A stretch of 46,934 nucleotides of DNA, from the NCBI GenBank assembly GCA_024635655.1, contig JAGXIL010000006.1, forward strand, positions 1 to 46,934, in the 5' to 3' direction. The notes beneath the pieces were generated by a model. The model searched no databases. It was not told where the DNA came from and saw nothing but the letters and a program-made list of their open reading frames with translations. The position numbers were made by a program, and so were the translations under genes. This DNA is from Gillisia sp. Its GTDB lineage: Bacteria; Bacteroidota; Bacteroidia; Flavobacteriales; Flavobacteriaceae. How positions within the stretch are numbered: position 1 is the stretch's first letter; each line of letters starts with the position of its first letter. Shown in pieces: positions 17,119 through 26,451 of this stretch.

Positions 17119-17952
17119 ATGAGCAATATCTTTAAAAGCATTAAAAGGTTACTTGAACTACCTAACGAGCTTCTCGTTGTTTCGGACAAATTGAATGTGT
17201 TGGAAGCTAAACTAGACAAGTTAAAAGAAGATGCGACCAATTTAGTTCTAGATCATTCAGATAAAATTAATTCAGTAACAGAAAGAATGATCGATAATCA
17301 TTTTTTCCAGTTGGAATCTTTAATCTACATAATGAAAACCCTGCCAGATATAAAAGAATTACCTCCCACGAGAGGTTGGGCAGGATCCCCGGATCTTTTA
17401 GCCCAATTGGTAAAGATCATCATTAATACAAAGCCAAATCAAGTTCTTGAGCTTGGTAGTGGCACTTCAACCGTTGTTATTGGTTCAGCTTTATTCAAGA
17501 ACAATCATGGAAATGTTATATCCATCGATCACGAATTAAAATATACCAAACTTATCCAAGATAAGCTAAAATTGAATGGTATAGATTCTTTATCATCAGT
17601 TTTGCACTGTCCTTTGCAGGATTACCAAATAAATGGGAAGAAATGGTTGTGGTACAATATTTCCCAACTTCAATTGAATCATAAAATTAACCTATTTATA
17701 ATCGATGGACCACCGGGTTCTCTTCAGAAAATGTCAAGGTATCCTGCAATTCCTTTACTCTTTGAACATTTTGCGGTAAAAACAACTGTCGTTTTAGATG
17801 ATTCCAAAAGAGAAGATGAAGCCTTAGTAGTCAATGAATGGTTGGTTTTCCTGGAGCAGAAAGGTTGCAAGGTATTATTGGAAGAATTTAATTATTTTGA
17901 AAAAGGAATGACAATTCTTAAGATTGACAGATCATATTCTATACATTCCTAG
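17119..17952 (+). CDS. Class I SAM-dependent methyltransferase
   Basis: The 277-aa protein begins with a coiled-coil-like helix (about 20-60) and continues into a Rossmann methyltransferase core: VLELGSGTST (109-118, motif I), ISIDHE (134-139, acidic ribose contact) and FIIDGPPG (193-200), then VVLDDSKR. The pattern is like Methyltransf_24 or cephalosporin-hydroxylase-like O-methyltransferases found in glycan clusters. It is the last gene of the seven-gene operon, 7 nt after the radical SAM gene. The substrate is unknown. Confidence 0.75.
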   Translation: MSNIFKSIKRLLELPNELLVVSDKLNVLEAKLDKLKEDATNLVLDHSDKINSVTERMIDNHFFQLESLIYIMKTLPDIKELPPTRGWAGSPDLLAQLVKIIINTKPNQVLELGSGTSTVVIGSALFKNNHGNVISIDHELKYTKLIQDKLKLNGIDSLSSVLHCPLQDYQINGKKWLWYNISQLQLNHKINLFIIDGPPGSLQKMSRYPAIPLLFEHFAVKTTVVLDDSKREDEALVVNEWLVFLEQKGCKVLLEEFNYFEKGMTILKIDRSYSIHS

Positions 17953-18202
17953 TCCATTACAATTCATTAAAATCCCACAAGTAATATTGAAGAAAAGGAA
18001 CATCTTCCAATAAATTCGCTCGTGATATTCTAAAAAACTATTTTGCTCAGTTTATAAAATTGGGGTAACTATCTAGTTTTAAAATATAAAATTTGGTGCC
18101 ATATTCCAAAAAAATGATCTTTGAGATATTCGAAGGAAGAAAACCCATAATGGCTGATAATAAGAGCAATTATATTTGGAAAAACCTTTTAGTCATTGTA
18201 AT
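17953..18202. other. Intergenic between biosynthetic operon and BREX control region
   Basis: This AT-rich stretch has no convincing open frame, terminator hairpin or repeat. It has no counterpart next to the other brxA copy, so the shared block begins sharply at 18203. Confidence 0.5.
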
Positions 18203-18346
18203 ATTATAAAAGTGTTAATATAATTAACTAAATTTCGTAATTGATTGGAGTTCAATTTTAAAGCGATTTAAATTGGCTATTTGATAATTGATTTATGCGA
18301 CGTGAAAAATACGACTTTGCCTTTACATCTTCTTCCCTACGCTTAA
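18203..18346 (+). repeat. Copy 2 of the brxA upstream region (active copy)
   Basis: This is the partner of 10871-11014, with 144 nt gapless and 6 mismatches by eye. Positions 18203-18294 are non-coding and should contain the BREX promoter; 18295-18346 are the first codons of the intact brxA. No perfect TAnnTTTG box is present; CTAAATTTCG near 18229-18238 is one mismatch away. Confidence 0.9.
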
Positions 18347-18897
18347 ACGAGATGGTATTGGTGGCAGGTCATATTTTAAATGATTCTGAAATAGACTTTG
18401 TGAATGAACTGGGAGCAGGTAAAAGTGCAACCGGGAAAAGAATTTACAGAGAAGTAATAAAAAGATTAAGCTGCCTAAACAGGCAACAATTAAAGCTTTT
18501 GGTAAATAGCAGCCTGGATGTGCAAAAACAACTGGCCTATTTTGCTGCTTGTAAAACTTACCTTTTTATACGTGATTTCGCCGTTGAAGTATTGAGAGAA
18601 AAATATCTGGTGTTTGATTATGAAGTTACAGATGGTGATTATCTCTCCTTCCTTAGAAGAAAACAGGATTTGCATCCTGAAATTGAGCAGTTAACAGAAA
18701 CGACAATAAAGAAAATAAAACAGGTCACCTTTAAAATATTAGAGCAGGCCGGGATTATAAATAATATCAGGGAGAAGGAAATTCAGCCGCAGTTGCTGGA
18801 AATTGAACTTCTTGATGTTATTGCAAATGATAATCCTGAATTGCTTAAAATATTTTTACTAAGTGATTTGGATATTGAAAATAGCAGGCCCCAATAA
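18295..18897 (+). CDS. brxA: BREX protein BrxA (DUF1819)
   Basis: The 200-aa protein is the first gene of a type 1 BREX operon, in the canonical order brxA-brxB-brxC-pglX. It is a small, mostly helical protein of the usual DUF1819 size with the N-terminal FTSSSLRLNEM and the RREVIKRL-like helix common to the family. BrxA relatives are winged-helix-like DNA-binding proteins needed for phage defence. The ATG at 18295 is supported because the decayed copy at 10963 is homologous across this site. The stop overlaps the brxB start (TAATG). A conserved 92-nt block upstream probably drives the whole operon. Confidence 0.9.
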   Translation: MRREKYDFAFTSSSLRLNEMVLVAGHILNDSEIDFVNELGAGKSATGKRIYREVIKRLSCLNRQQLKLLVNSSLDVQKQLAYFAACKTYLFIRDFAVEVLREKYLVFDYEVTDGDYLSFLRRKQDLHPEIEQLTETTIKKIKQVTFKILEQAGIINNIREKEIQPQLLEIELLDVIANDNPELLKIFLLSDLDIENSRPQ

Positions 18898-19475
18898 TGA
18901 GCGATATATCCCGAAAATTTGATCATTTATATCAGGTGATCTCTTCCTCCAACTTTTTAAATAAAAAGAGCCTGGGAGGAGAGATCCCCTTCTTTATTTC
19001 TACCTACAATGCCAAAGAGGAAATTTCCCAGCAGGAAGCGATCCGGTTACTTAAGAGCAAACTGGACAACGCAGGAGTAACAGTGCTGGAGATCAATCTT
19101 TACGATATTGCATGTTCCATTTTGGAAGAGAAAGGTGGTATAGAGCGAATGTTCAAGGTAGAAAAGAAAAAGTCCAAAGAGAAATTTCTCAGGGCACTTC
19201 AGTCTTCCCTTAATATCCACCAGGTTTTAATGCCCAGAATAAAAGAACTGATAGAAGCTTCAAATGCCAAAGTTTATTTTTTAACCGGTATTGGTGCTTC
19301 CTATCCGTTCATCAGGTCGCATAATGTGTTGAACAACCTTCAAAATGTTGCTAAAGATTGCCCAACGGTAGCTTTTTTCCCCGGAGATTATAACGGGCAT
19401 ACGCTCAATCTTTTTGGATTGCTGAAGGATGATAACTATTACAGGGCCTTTAATATTGATTCTATCAAAACATAA
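18897..19475 (+). CDS. brxB: BREX protein BrxB (DUF1788)
   Basis: The 192-aa protein matches DUF1788 in size and pattern: KSLGGEIPFFISTY near residues 23-36, an EINLYDI strand, VYFLTGIGASYPFIRSH (about 122-138) and VAFFPGDYNG near 161-170. BrxB is an essential BREX component of unclear biochemical role. The start overlaps the brxA stop, and the stop is 2 nt before brxC, so translation is coupled. Confidence 0.9.
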   Translation: MSDISRKFDHLYQVISSSNFLNKKSLGGEIPFFISTYNAKEEISQQEAIRLLKSKLDNAGVTVLEINLYDIACSILEEKGGIERMFKVEKKKSKEKFLRALQSSLNIHQVLMPRIKELIEASNAKVYFLTGIGASYPFIRSHNVLNNLQNVAKDCPTVAFFPGDYNGHTLNLFGLLKDDNYYRAFNIDSIKT

Positions 19476-19477
19476 TT

Positions 19478-22400
19478 ATGACTATAAAAGATTACTTTTT
19501 AAAACCTGTAGGCCGGCCAATAGAAACGGTTATAAAGGCCGATGACCGGGATCATATTTCCACAGAAGTTGCAGAGTATGTCGTAACAAAAGAAATTGCA
19601 AAGAAAATAAGGGATCTTTTCCAGTCATATAACGATTATGCAGGGGCAAACGGGGTTTGGATCTCAGGTTTTTTTGGTAGTGGTAAATCTCACTTGTTAA
19701 AGATCCTTTCCTATGTTCTTGAAAATAAGGAATATGACGGATATAAAAGCGGGGATTTATTTGCTGAAAAAATTGAGGATGATGAAATGCTGAAAGGGGA
19801 TGTGCTTTCAGCAACCCGAATTCCTTCAGAGGCAATTCTTTTTAATATTGACCAACAGGCACAGATCACTTCAAAAGCAGATGAGAATGCTATTTTATCT
19901 GTATTCTATAAGGTCTTCTTTGACCATCTTGGATATTACGGATTCCAGCCTCACGTGGCCGAATTTGAAATGTGGCTGGATAAACAAAATAAATATACCG
20001 ACTTTAAATCCAAATTTAAAAATTTGCACGGCCAACCGTGGGAAGAAGTTCGGGTAGATTATTTTGACCCGGTGGTTACTGAAAATGTTGCGGAAGTCCT
20101 GGGAGAAATTTTCGGGCTTGATGCCTCCAAATATGAAGATATCCTGGATGAAATGGAGGATAAACAGAAGCAGTCCATTGAAGATTTCAGCAACAGGGTA
20201 AATGATTATATCAAGACAAAAGCTTCCGGTTTCAGGCTGAATTTCTTTGTTGATGAGGTGGGACAGTATATAAGTGACAATACCAAATTAATGCTTAACC
20301 TGCAAACTATAGCCGAGTCCCTTGCCACCAAAACCAAAGGGAAATCCTGGATTTTGGTGACTTCTCAGGAAGATATGGAAAAGGTGATTGGCGATATGAC
20401 TAAAGAGCAGGAAAATGATTTCTCCCGAATCCAGGCGAGGTTCAAATTAAAAATTCCGCTAACATCTGCCAATGTTGATGAAGTGATTGAAAAGAGGTTA
20501 CTGAAAAAAAGTGACAATGCCCAGCAGCATCTGGTTTCGGTTTATAAAAAGGAAAGTGCACATTTAGATACCCTAATTTCATTTTCTGAAGCAGGGGTGC
20601 AGTTCAAAGGTTACAGAGGTGAGGCCGATTTTGCCAACAAATATCCATTTGTTCCTTATCAGTTTGATCTTTTTCAGCAATGTCGCCGGGCGCTTTCTGC
20701 TCACAATGCCTTCCAGGGGAAACATTCTTCAGTAGGGGAGCGGTCTATGCTGGGAGTGTTTCAGCAGGTGATACAGAAGATCGAAGATAAGGACGATCGT
20801 ACCCTGGTGAGTTTTGATAAGATGTACAGCGGGATCAAAAACGAATTGCGGGGAGAGGTACAACAGTCTATCATTATGGCCGAAAAAAACCTGGACAGCC
20901 CCTTTGCCATTCAGGTGCTTAAGGCGCTTTTTCTGGTTAAATACTTCGGAAACTTTAAAACCACCAAAAGAAATATTTCAGTTTTAATGCTGGATAATAT
21001 GGAGGTAGATCTTAAGAAGCACGAGCAGGAGATCGAGGAGGCATTAAATAAACTGGAGAACCAGAGCTATATTCAGCGCAATGGGGAATTGTATGAATTC
21101 CTTACAGATGATGAAAAGGATGTAGAGCAGGAAATCAAGAATACAGATATTGATGACCAGGCGGTAACTCAGCTTCTTAGGGAGATCCTTTATGATGATA
21201 TTATTAAGGACAACAAGATAAAGTACCTGGACAACAAGCAGGATTATGATTTCACCAGTAAAATTGACGGGACTACCCTGGGACGGGAAAAGGAGCTTTG
21301 GATAGAGATCATTACAGAGAATTATCACGATTATACCAACACTACCGCACTCCAGGCCCAGACAATGGGAAGTGCAGGGATGAGATTGGTTTTACCTCCC
21401 GATCCTACTTTTATTAAGGATCTTAAAATGTTTTTGCGAACTGCTAAATTTGTAAAACAAAGCCAATCAACCTCCAACAGATCTGAAGTGAAGCGAATCC
21501 TTCAGGATAAAAGTTTCCAGAATGTGGAGCGCCGGCGCGACCTTAAGGTTCAGGCAGATAAATTACTTTCTGAAACCACAGTTTATCTCAATGGAAGTAA
21601 GCACGAAATGGGTGCAACATCTGATGGGAAAACCCGGGTAATAAAAGCTTTTCAGGACCTGGTAAAGAATGTGTATTCCAATTTAAGAATGCTGAATAAT
21701 ATCCAGTTTACTGAAGATACCATTCGCAGCGTGGTGCGGAACCCGCAGGACGATATGTTTGGTACGGACGACACAACAATGTCTGAAGCAGAGAGCCAGA
21801 TTTTCAATTTCGTTACCAGAAGGAGAAAGCGGTCTGAAAGAACTTCTCTGCAGGAGGTTAAAATTGAATTTCTTGCAAAACCTTACGGCTGGTATCCCAA
21901 TGCAGTTTGGACCGTAATTGCAAAGTTGTACAGGCGCGGTAAACTGGAACTAAAAGAAGGACCCGATTCCCTGGAAGACCAGGATGTGATCAATGCGCTT
22001 TTGAACAGCTCCTATCACCCTTCCATTTTGCTGGAGCAACAGGTAGAAATAGATCCAAAACAGGTTAAGAATTTAAAGAAGATCTACACAGATGCTTTTG
22101 ATGAAACCTGCCCTTCAAATGATTCTAAGGAGGTTGCCAAAGCTTTTAAAGATAAACTGAATGAAATGCTGGCTGCAATGAGTCAGCTGCTGGTGAGGAA
22201 AACCGAATATCCTTTTATGGAAAGCCTGGAACCGTTTTCAGATAAACTGAAGATCTGGACCAGGAAAGATAATAACTGGTTCCTTAATCATACAGCCGAT
22301 TTTGAAGATGAATTGCTCGATGCCAAGGAAGATCTTTTAGATCCAATTCGCAGGTTTATGAACGGAGACCAGCGTAAGATCTATGATGAAGTAAGAAAAG

Positions 22401-22978
22401 TGGTGAAAGGAGATACTTCCAACCTCAATTATGTTCAGGGGGATGAGCTTGAAACCCTGGAGGCTTTGATGGAAAGCGACACTCCTTATTCAGGAAACCT
22501 TGTTAAAGAATCAAAGCAAGCCAAGGATGAGCTTTTAGATAAATTGAAGGAGACATTTAGCAGAGAACGAATTGCTGCCTTAAGAGGCGTTGAAGATTCC
22601 ATCCATAAACTCCAGGCAAAAGAAGAATTTCAAAAGTTGGATGCAGAAAAACAGGCAAGTGTTCTGCAACCCTTAAAGGATGTAATGACCGCAATTAATA
22701 ATGAGCGGTATATAGCCCAAATTAGGGATCTAAAAATAAAGGCACAGAATAAGTTGCTGGAGCAGCAATTAAATGAGATGGTACGGCTCGCAGCTCCCGA
22801 AAAATCATCGGGTGGTGGAGATCAAAAACCGGTCACTCATTATATAAGAAAATCTAATATAAGAGTCGATTATGAAAGGGATGAACTGCGAACCGAAGAA
22901 GATGTAGATGATTATGTGGAAGCTTTAAGGAAAACCTTTAAAGAACAGATCAAACAAAACCGAAGAATTACTCTTTAA
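19478..22978 (+). CDS. brxC: BREX ATPase BrxC
   Basis: The 1166-aa protein is a P-loop ATPase with Walker A GFFGSGKS (64-71) and Walker B FFVDEVGQ (D259-E260), and long helical C-terminal regions, as in BrxC/PglY. The N-terminal DYFLKPVGRPIETVIKADD segment is typical of the family. BrxC is required for both methylation and defence and probably forms part of the core complex with PglX and PglZ. The gene is intact; its stop overlaps the pglX start (TAATG). Base composition is higher in G+C than that of the pglX centre that follows. Confidence 0.93.
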   Translation: MTIKDYFLKPVGRPIETVIKADDRDHISTEVAEYVVTKEIAKKIRDLFQSYNDYAGANGVWISGFFGSGKSHLLKILSYVLENKEYDGYKSGDLFAEKIEDDEMLKGDVLSATRIPSEAILFNIDQQAQITSKADENAILSVFYKVFFDHLGYYGFQPHVAEFEMWLDKQNKYTDFKSKFKNLHGQPWEEVRVDYFDPVVTENVAEVLGEIFGLDASKYEDILDEMEDKQKQSIEDFSNRVNDYIKTKASGFRLNFFVDEVGQYISDNTKLMLNLQTIAESLATKTKGKSWILVTSQEDMEKVIGDMTKEQENDFSRIQARFKLKIPLTSANVDEVIEKRLLKKSDNAQQHLVSVYKKESAHLDTLISFSEAGVQFKGYRGEADFANKYPFVPYQFDLFQQCRRALSAHNAFQGKHSSVGERSMLGVFQQVIQKIEDKDDRTLVSFDKMYSGIKNELRGEVQQSIIMAEKNLDSPFAIQVLKALFLVKYFGNFKTTKRNISVLMLDNMEVDLKKHEQEIEEALNKLENQSYIQRNGELYEFLTDDEKDVEQEIKNTDIDDQAVTQLLREILYDDIIKDNKIKYLDNKQDYDFTSKIDGTTLGREKELWIEIITENYHDYTNTTALQAQTMGSAGMRLVLPPDPTFIKDLKMFLRTAKFVKQSQSTSNRSEVKRILQDKSFQNVERRRDLKVQADKLLSETTVYLNGSKHEMGATSDGKTRVIKAFQDLVKNVYSNLRMLNNIQFTEDTIRSVVRNPQDDMFGTDDTTMSEAESQIFNFVTRRRKRSERTSLQEVKIEFLAKPYGWYPNAVWTVIAKLYRRGKLELKEGPDSLEDQDVINALLNSSYHPSILLEQQVEIDPKQVKNLKKIYTDAFDETCPSNDSKEVAKAFKDKLNEMLAAMSQLLVRKTEYPFMESLEPFSDKLKIWTRKDNNWFLNHTADFEDELLDAKEDLLDPIRRFMNGDQRKIYDEVRKVVKGDTSNLNYVQGDELETLEALMESDTPYSGNLVKESKQAKDELLDKLKETFSRERIAALRGVEDSIHKLQAKEEFQKLDAEKQASVLQPLKDVMTAINNERYIAQIRDLKIKAQNKLLEQQLNEMVRLAAPEKSSGGGDQKPVTHYIRKSNIRVDYERDELRTEEDVDDYVEALRKTFKEQIKQNRRITL

Positions 22979-25900
22979 TGAATACTAATAGACTAAAAAG
23001 ATTTGCACAGGAAGCCCGAAGGAAACTGTTGGACCAGGTAGCTTCAAGAATGGAATTGATCCTGAATACAGATTCTGCCGAGCTGCGGGAAAAGGCTGTG
23101 GCTTTGAGTAACCTGAAAGAGGAGATCAACAGGAGTTCTAAAAAGCAGGTGATAGATAAGGTTGCCTATACCTGGTTTAACAGGTTAATGGCATTGCGGT
23201 TTATGGATGCCAATGATTACCAGCCCATAGGGGTACGGGTGGTAAGCCCCAAAGACGGTTTTACTTTGCCCGAAATTCTGGAAGATGCACGGCAGGGCCA
23301 GATCCCCGATGAACTTCCGGTAAAACGCCAACATATTTACGACCTGTTGGACGGGAAGGTTCCCAGCAATAACGTGCAAAATGAAGTTTACAAAGAGTTA
23401 CTAATAGGGGCTTGTAACCACCTGCATAAAATTTTTCCCTTCCTGTTTGAAAGGATTAATGATTACACCGAGTTACTGCTGCCTGATGATCTTACCAGCG
23501 AATTCTCTATCGTGAATGATTTTATTAAAGGAATGCAAAAGGAGGATTGTGAAGAGGTAGAAGTAATTGGCTGGTTGTACCAATTCTATATCTCTGAATT
23601 GAATATTGAGCTTATCAGTTCGAAGAAAACATATAAGACTGAAGATTTGGCTCCTGCGTCTCAATTGTTCACTCCGAAATGGATTGTTCAATATATGGTA
23701 GATAATACCTTGGGGCAGCTATGGGTCGAAATAGATCCAGGTTCAAGTCTAACGAATAGCCTAGAATTTTATATTAAACCTGCGGATAAGGACAAGATTC
23801 CTGACAGGGAATCAAAAAGTATTGAAGAAGTAAAATTTTTTGAACCTTGTGTAGGCTCAGGACATATTTTATCTTATGCCTTTGATGTTTTCTATAAAAT
23901 TTATGAAGAGCAGGGTTACAATCCTTCTGAAATTCCGGAACTGATTATATCCAAAAATTTGTTTGGTGTTGATATTGATGAAAGGGCGGCTCAAATAGCG
24001 TCTTTTGTTCTTTTAATGAAAGGAAGCCGGAAATATAGCAGATTTTTAAAAGCCGTTGAACAAAAAGTTATCCAACCAAATATTACTTTTTATCAGGATT
24101 TTGAATTTGATGAGAAGTTCAAAAATGCCTCAGCTATAGGTTCACTTATTAAAGTAGAACCTGAAGAAGCAGAAAATTACAAAGTTGAGATAAATTCCAT
24201 TTTTGGTGAGAGACAGGGAAAATTAAAACTTTTATATGACCTTCTGGGTCAGCGGTATGATGTTGTAGTGACTAATCCACCGTATATAAGTGCTTCTCGT
24301 ATGGAGACGCAACTTAAGGAGTATGTTCAGATGAACTATCCGGCAACTAAATCAGACTTATTTGCAACCTTTATACTCCGGAATCTGGAATTTTGTAATG
24401 AGGAAGGACTAAGTGGTTTGATGACCCCTTTTGTATGGATGTTTATTTCCAGCTATGATAAACTGAGAGAAATAATTATTGAAAATTATTCCGTTAATAA
24501 TTTAATCCAATTGGAGTATTCCGGTTTTGATGGAGCCACTGTGCCCGTTTGCACTTTTACATTAAGAAGGAGAAAGATTATTAAGAACATTGGAAGTTAC
24601 ATACGATTAAGTGATTTTATAGGGTCTAAAAATCAGGCTCCAAAAACTCTTGAAGCAATTAAGAATCCCAACTGTGGTTGGTTATATAAGAAAATTCAGG
24701 ATGATTTTATAAAAATTCCGGAGTTTAGGTTTGGTTATTGGCTAAGTAAAAAACAAATTGAGGCATTTGAAACTCAAGATGAATTGAAGAAATCCCATCC
24801 GCCCCGAGCAGGCTTATCAACTGCTAATAATGAAAGATTTCTTAGATTCTGGTGGGAAATATCAGATTATAAATTTGAAAAGGCTTGTTTAATTAGAAGT
24901 GACTTAAAGAAATCTTCCAAGTGGATTCCTATGACAAAAGGAGGAAAATTTAGAAAATGGTATGGAAACAACGAATATGTTTTAAATTTTGAGAATGATG
25001 GAGAAGAATTAAAATTATGGCTTATAAATAATCCAAACGATCCCACCACAAAAAGTTGGTCAAGATATATTAGGAATTATAATTTTTATTGTCAACCAGG
25101 AATTTCCTTTAGTGATGTTAGCTCAGGAACTCCTGCCTTTCGAGCACAGGGATCCGGATTTATTCCTAATTCAAGAGGTCCATTTATATACAGTTCCAGT
25201 CAGGAGTTATTAGGATTTTTAAATTCAAAAATTTGTGTTTCGTTTCTTAAAGTTTTAAGCCCGACCTTGACATTTAACGTGGGAGATGTATCTAAAATAC
25301 CATATAACGATTTTCAGGATGCTGATATAACAACAATTGTTCAAGACTGTGTAGAAATCAGCCGTTTAGATTGGAATTCCAAAGAATTAAGTTGGGATTA
25401 TTCCATAAATGAACTTCTTAGAATAAGTGGGGAGAATATTGAAAAAGCTAATCATTCTTATAAAGAATTTTGGAATAGTCATTTTTTACAGCTGAACCAC
25501 AAGGAAATTCAACTCAATAAAAAATTTATTAATAAATACTTTTTAGGGGAGGAATTAACTTCTGATGTACCCTTAGAAGATATTACTATATTAAAAGAGG
25601 AAACCGATATTTTCAACGGTCAGTTAATTTTTAATCAAAAAGAGATTTTTGCTCAGTTTATGAGTTATGCAGTCGGCTGTATGTTTGGACGATATTCTTT
25701 AGATAAAGAAGGGCTTATTCTCGCTAACCAGAGAGAATCCTTGAGCGAATATCTTGCAAAAATCCAGGAATCAAACTCCAAATTTCAAAGCCTTGGGGAT
25801 CTCACTTTTATTCCCGATGAAGATAATATTATCCCGGTGCTGGATGATGAGTATTTTGAGGATGATATTGTAAACCGCTTCTATGAATTTTTGAGAGCTT

Positions 25901-26445
25901 CTTTTGGGAAAGAGAATTTTGAAAAGAACCTGGCATTTGTTGAGGAATGCCTGGGCAAGGATGTCCGCAAATCTTTTGTCCGCGACTTTTATAAAGATCA
26001 CATAAAACGTTATAAAAAGCGACCTATTTACTGGATGTTCTCTTCTCCAAAAGGTTCCTTTAATGTGCTTATTTATATGCACCGCTACACCCCCAATACC
26101 TTAAATCAAATCCTTAACGGCTACCTGCTGGAATACCGGGAGAAACTAAAATCCCGTATAGAACACCTGGATCACATTATTGTAACCGGCAGCTCTACAG
26201 AACAAACCAAAGCAGGAAAAGAAAAAGACAAACTAAAGATCGTCCTGTTGGAACTTCAGGAATACGAACGCGAGATCCTCTACCCACTCGCAACAGAACG
26301 TATTGCCATAGACCTGGATGATGGGGTGCTGGTAAACTATAACAAGTTTGGCAAAGCCATTCAGGAAGTGCCAGGGTTGAATGATAAAAAAGCGAAGAAG
26401 AAGGTAAGGGAGTTTGATTGGATAGAAACGGAAACTATAATCTAA
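22978..26445 (+). CDS. pglX: BREX adenine-N6 DNA methyltransferase PglX
   Basis: The 1155-aa protein has motif I FFEPCVGSGH (287-296), the acidic FGVDIDERA (about 330-338) and the catalytic NPPY (433-436) of N6-adenine methyltransferases. In type 1 BREX, PglX marks host DNA at one strand of an asymmetric site, and its central and C-terminal parts determine the site. The coding DNA is uneven: single 60-nt lines at 23221, 26161 and 26281 hold 53%, 43% and 48% G+C by hand count, while lines at 24481 and 25021 hold 33% and 30%. This suggests a swapped central segment. The frame is intact. The stop is 6 nt before the UvrD-like gene, so the extra genes are part of the operon. Confidence 0.93.
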   Translation: MNTNRLKRFAQEARRKLLDQVASRMELILNTDSAELREKAVALSNLKEEINRSSKKQVIDKVAYTWFNRLMALRFMDANDYQPIGVRVVSPKDGFTLPEILEDARQGQIPDELPVKRQHIYDLLDGKVPSNNVQNEVYKELLIGACNHLHKIFPFLFERINDYTELLLPDDLTSEFSIVNDFIKGMQKEDCEEVEVIGWLYQFYISELNIELISSKKTYKTEDLAPASQLFTPKWIVQYMVDNTLGQLWVEIDPGSSLTNSLEFYIKPADKDKIPDRESKSIEEVKFFEPCVGSGHILSYAFDVFYKIYEEQGYNPSEIPELIISKNLFGVDIDERAAQIASFVLLMKGSRKYSRFLKAVEQKVIQPNITFYQDFEFDEKFKNASAIGSLIKVEPEEAENYKVEINSIFGERQGKLKLLYDLLGQRYDVVVTNPPYISASRMETQLKEYVQMNYPATKSDLFATFILRNLEFCNEEGLSGLMTPFVWMFISSYDKLREIIIENYSVNNLIQLEYSGFDGATVPVCTFTLRRRKIIKNIGSYIRLSDFIGSKNQAPKTLEAIKNPNCGWLYKKIQDDFIKIPEFRFGYWLSKKQIEAFETQDELKKSHPPRAGLSTANNERFLRFWWEISDYKFEKACLIRSDLKKSSKWIPMTKGGKFRKWYGNNEYVLNFENDGEELKLWLINNPNDPTTKSWSRYIRNYNFYCQPGISFSDVSSGTPAFRAQGSGFIPNSRGPFIYSSSQELLGFLNSKICVSFLKVLSPTLTFNVGDVSKIPYNDFQDADITTIVQDCVEISRLDWNSKELSWDYSINELLRISGENIEKANHSYKEFWNSHFLQLNHKEIQLNKKFINKYFLGEELTSDVPLEDITILKEETDIFNGQLIFNQKEIFAQFMSYAVGCMFGRYSLDKEGLILANQRESLSEYLAKIQESNSKFQSLGDLTFIPDEDNIIPVLDDEYFEDDIVNRFYEFLRASFGKENFEKNLAFVEECLGKDVRKSFVRDFYKDHIKRYKKRPIYWMFSSPKGSFNVLIYMHRYTPNTLNQILNGYLLEYREKLKSRIEHLDHIIVTGSSTEQTKAGKEKDKLKIVLLELQEYEREILYPLATERIAIDLDDGVLVNYNKFGKAIQEVPGLNDKKAKKKVREFDWIETETII

Positions 26446-26451
26446 TATATA

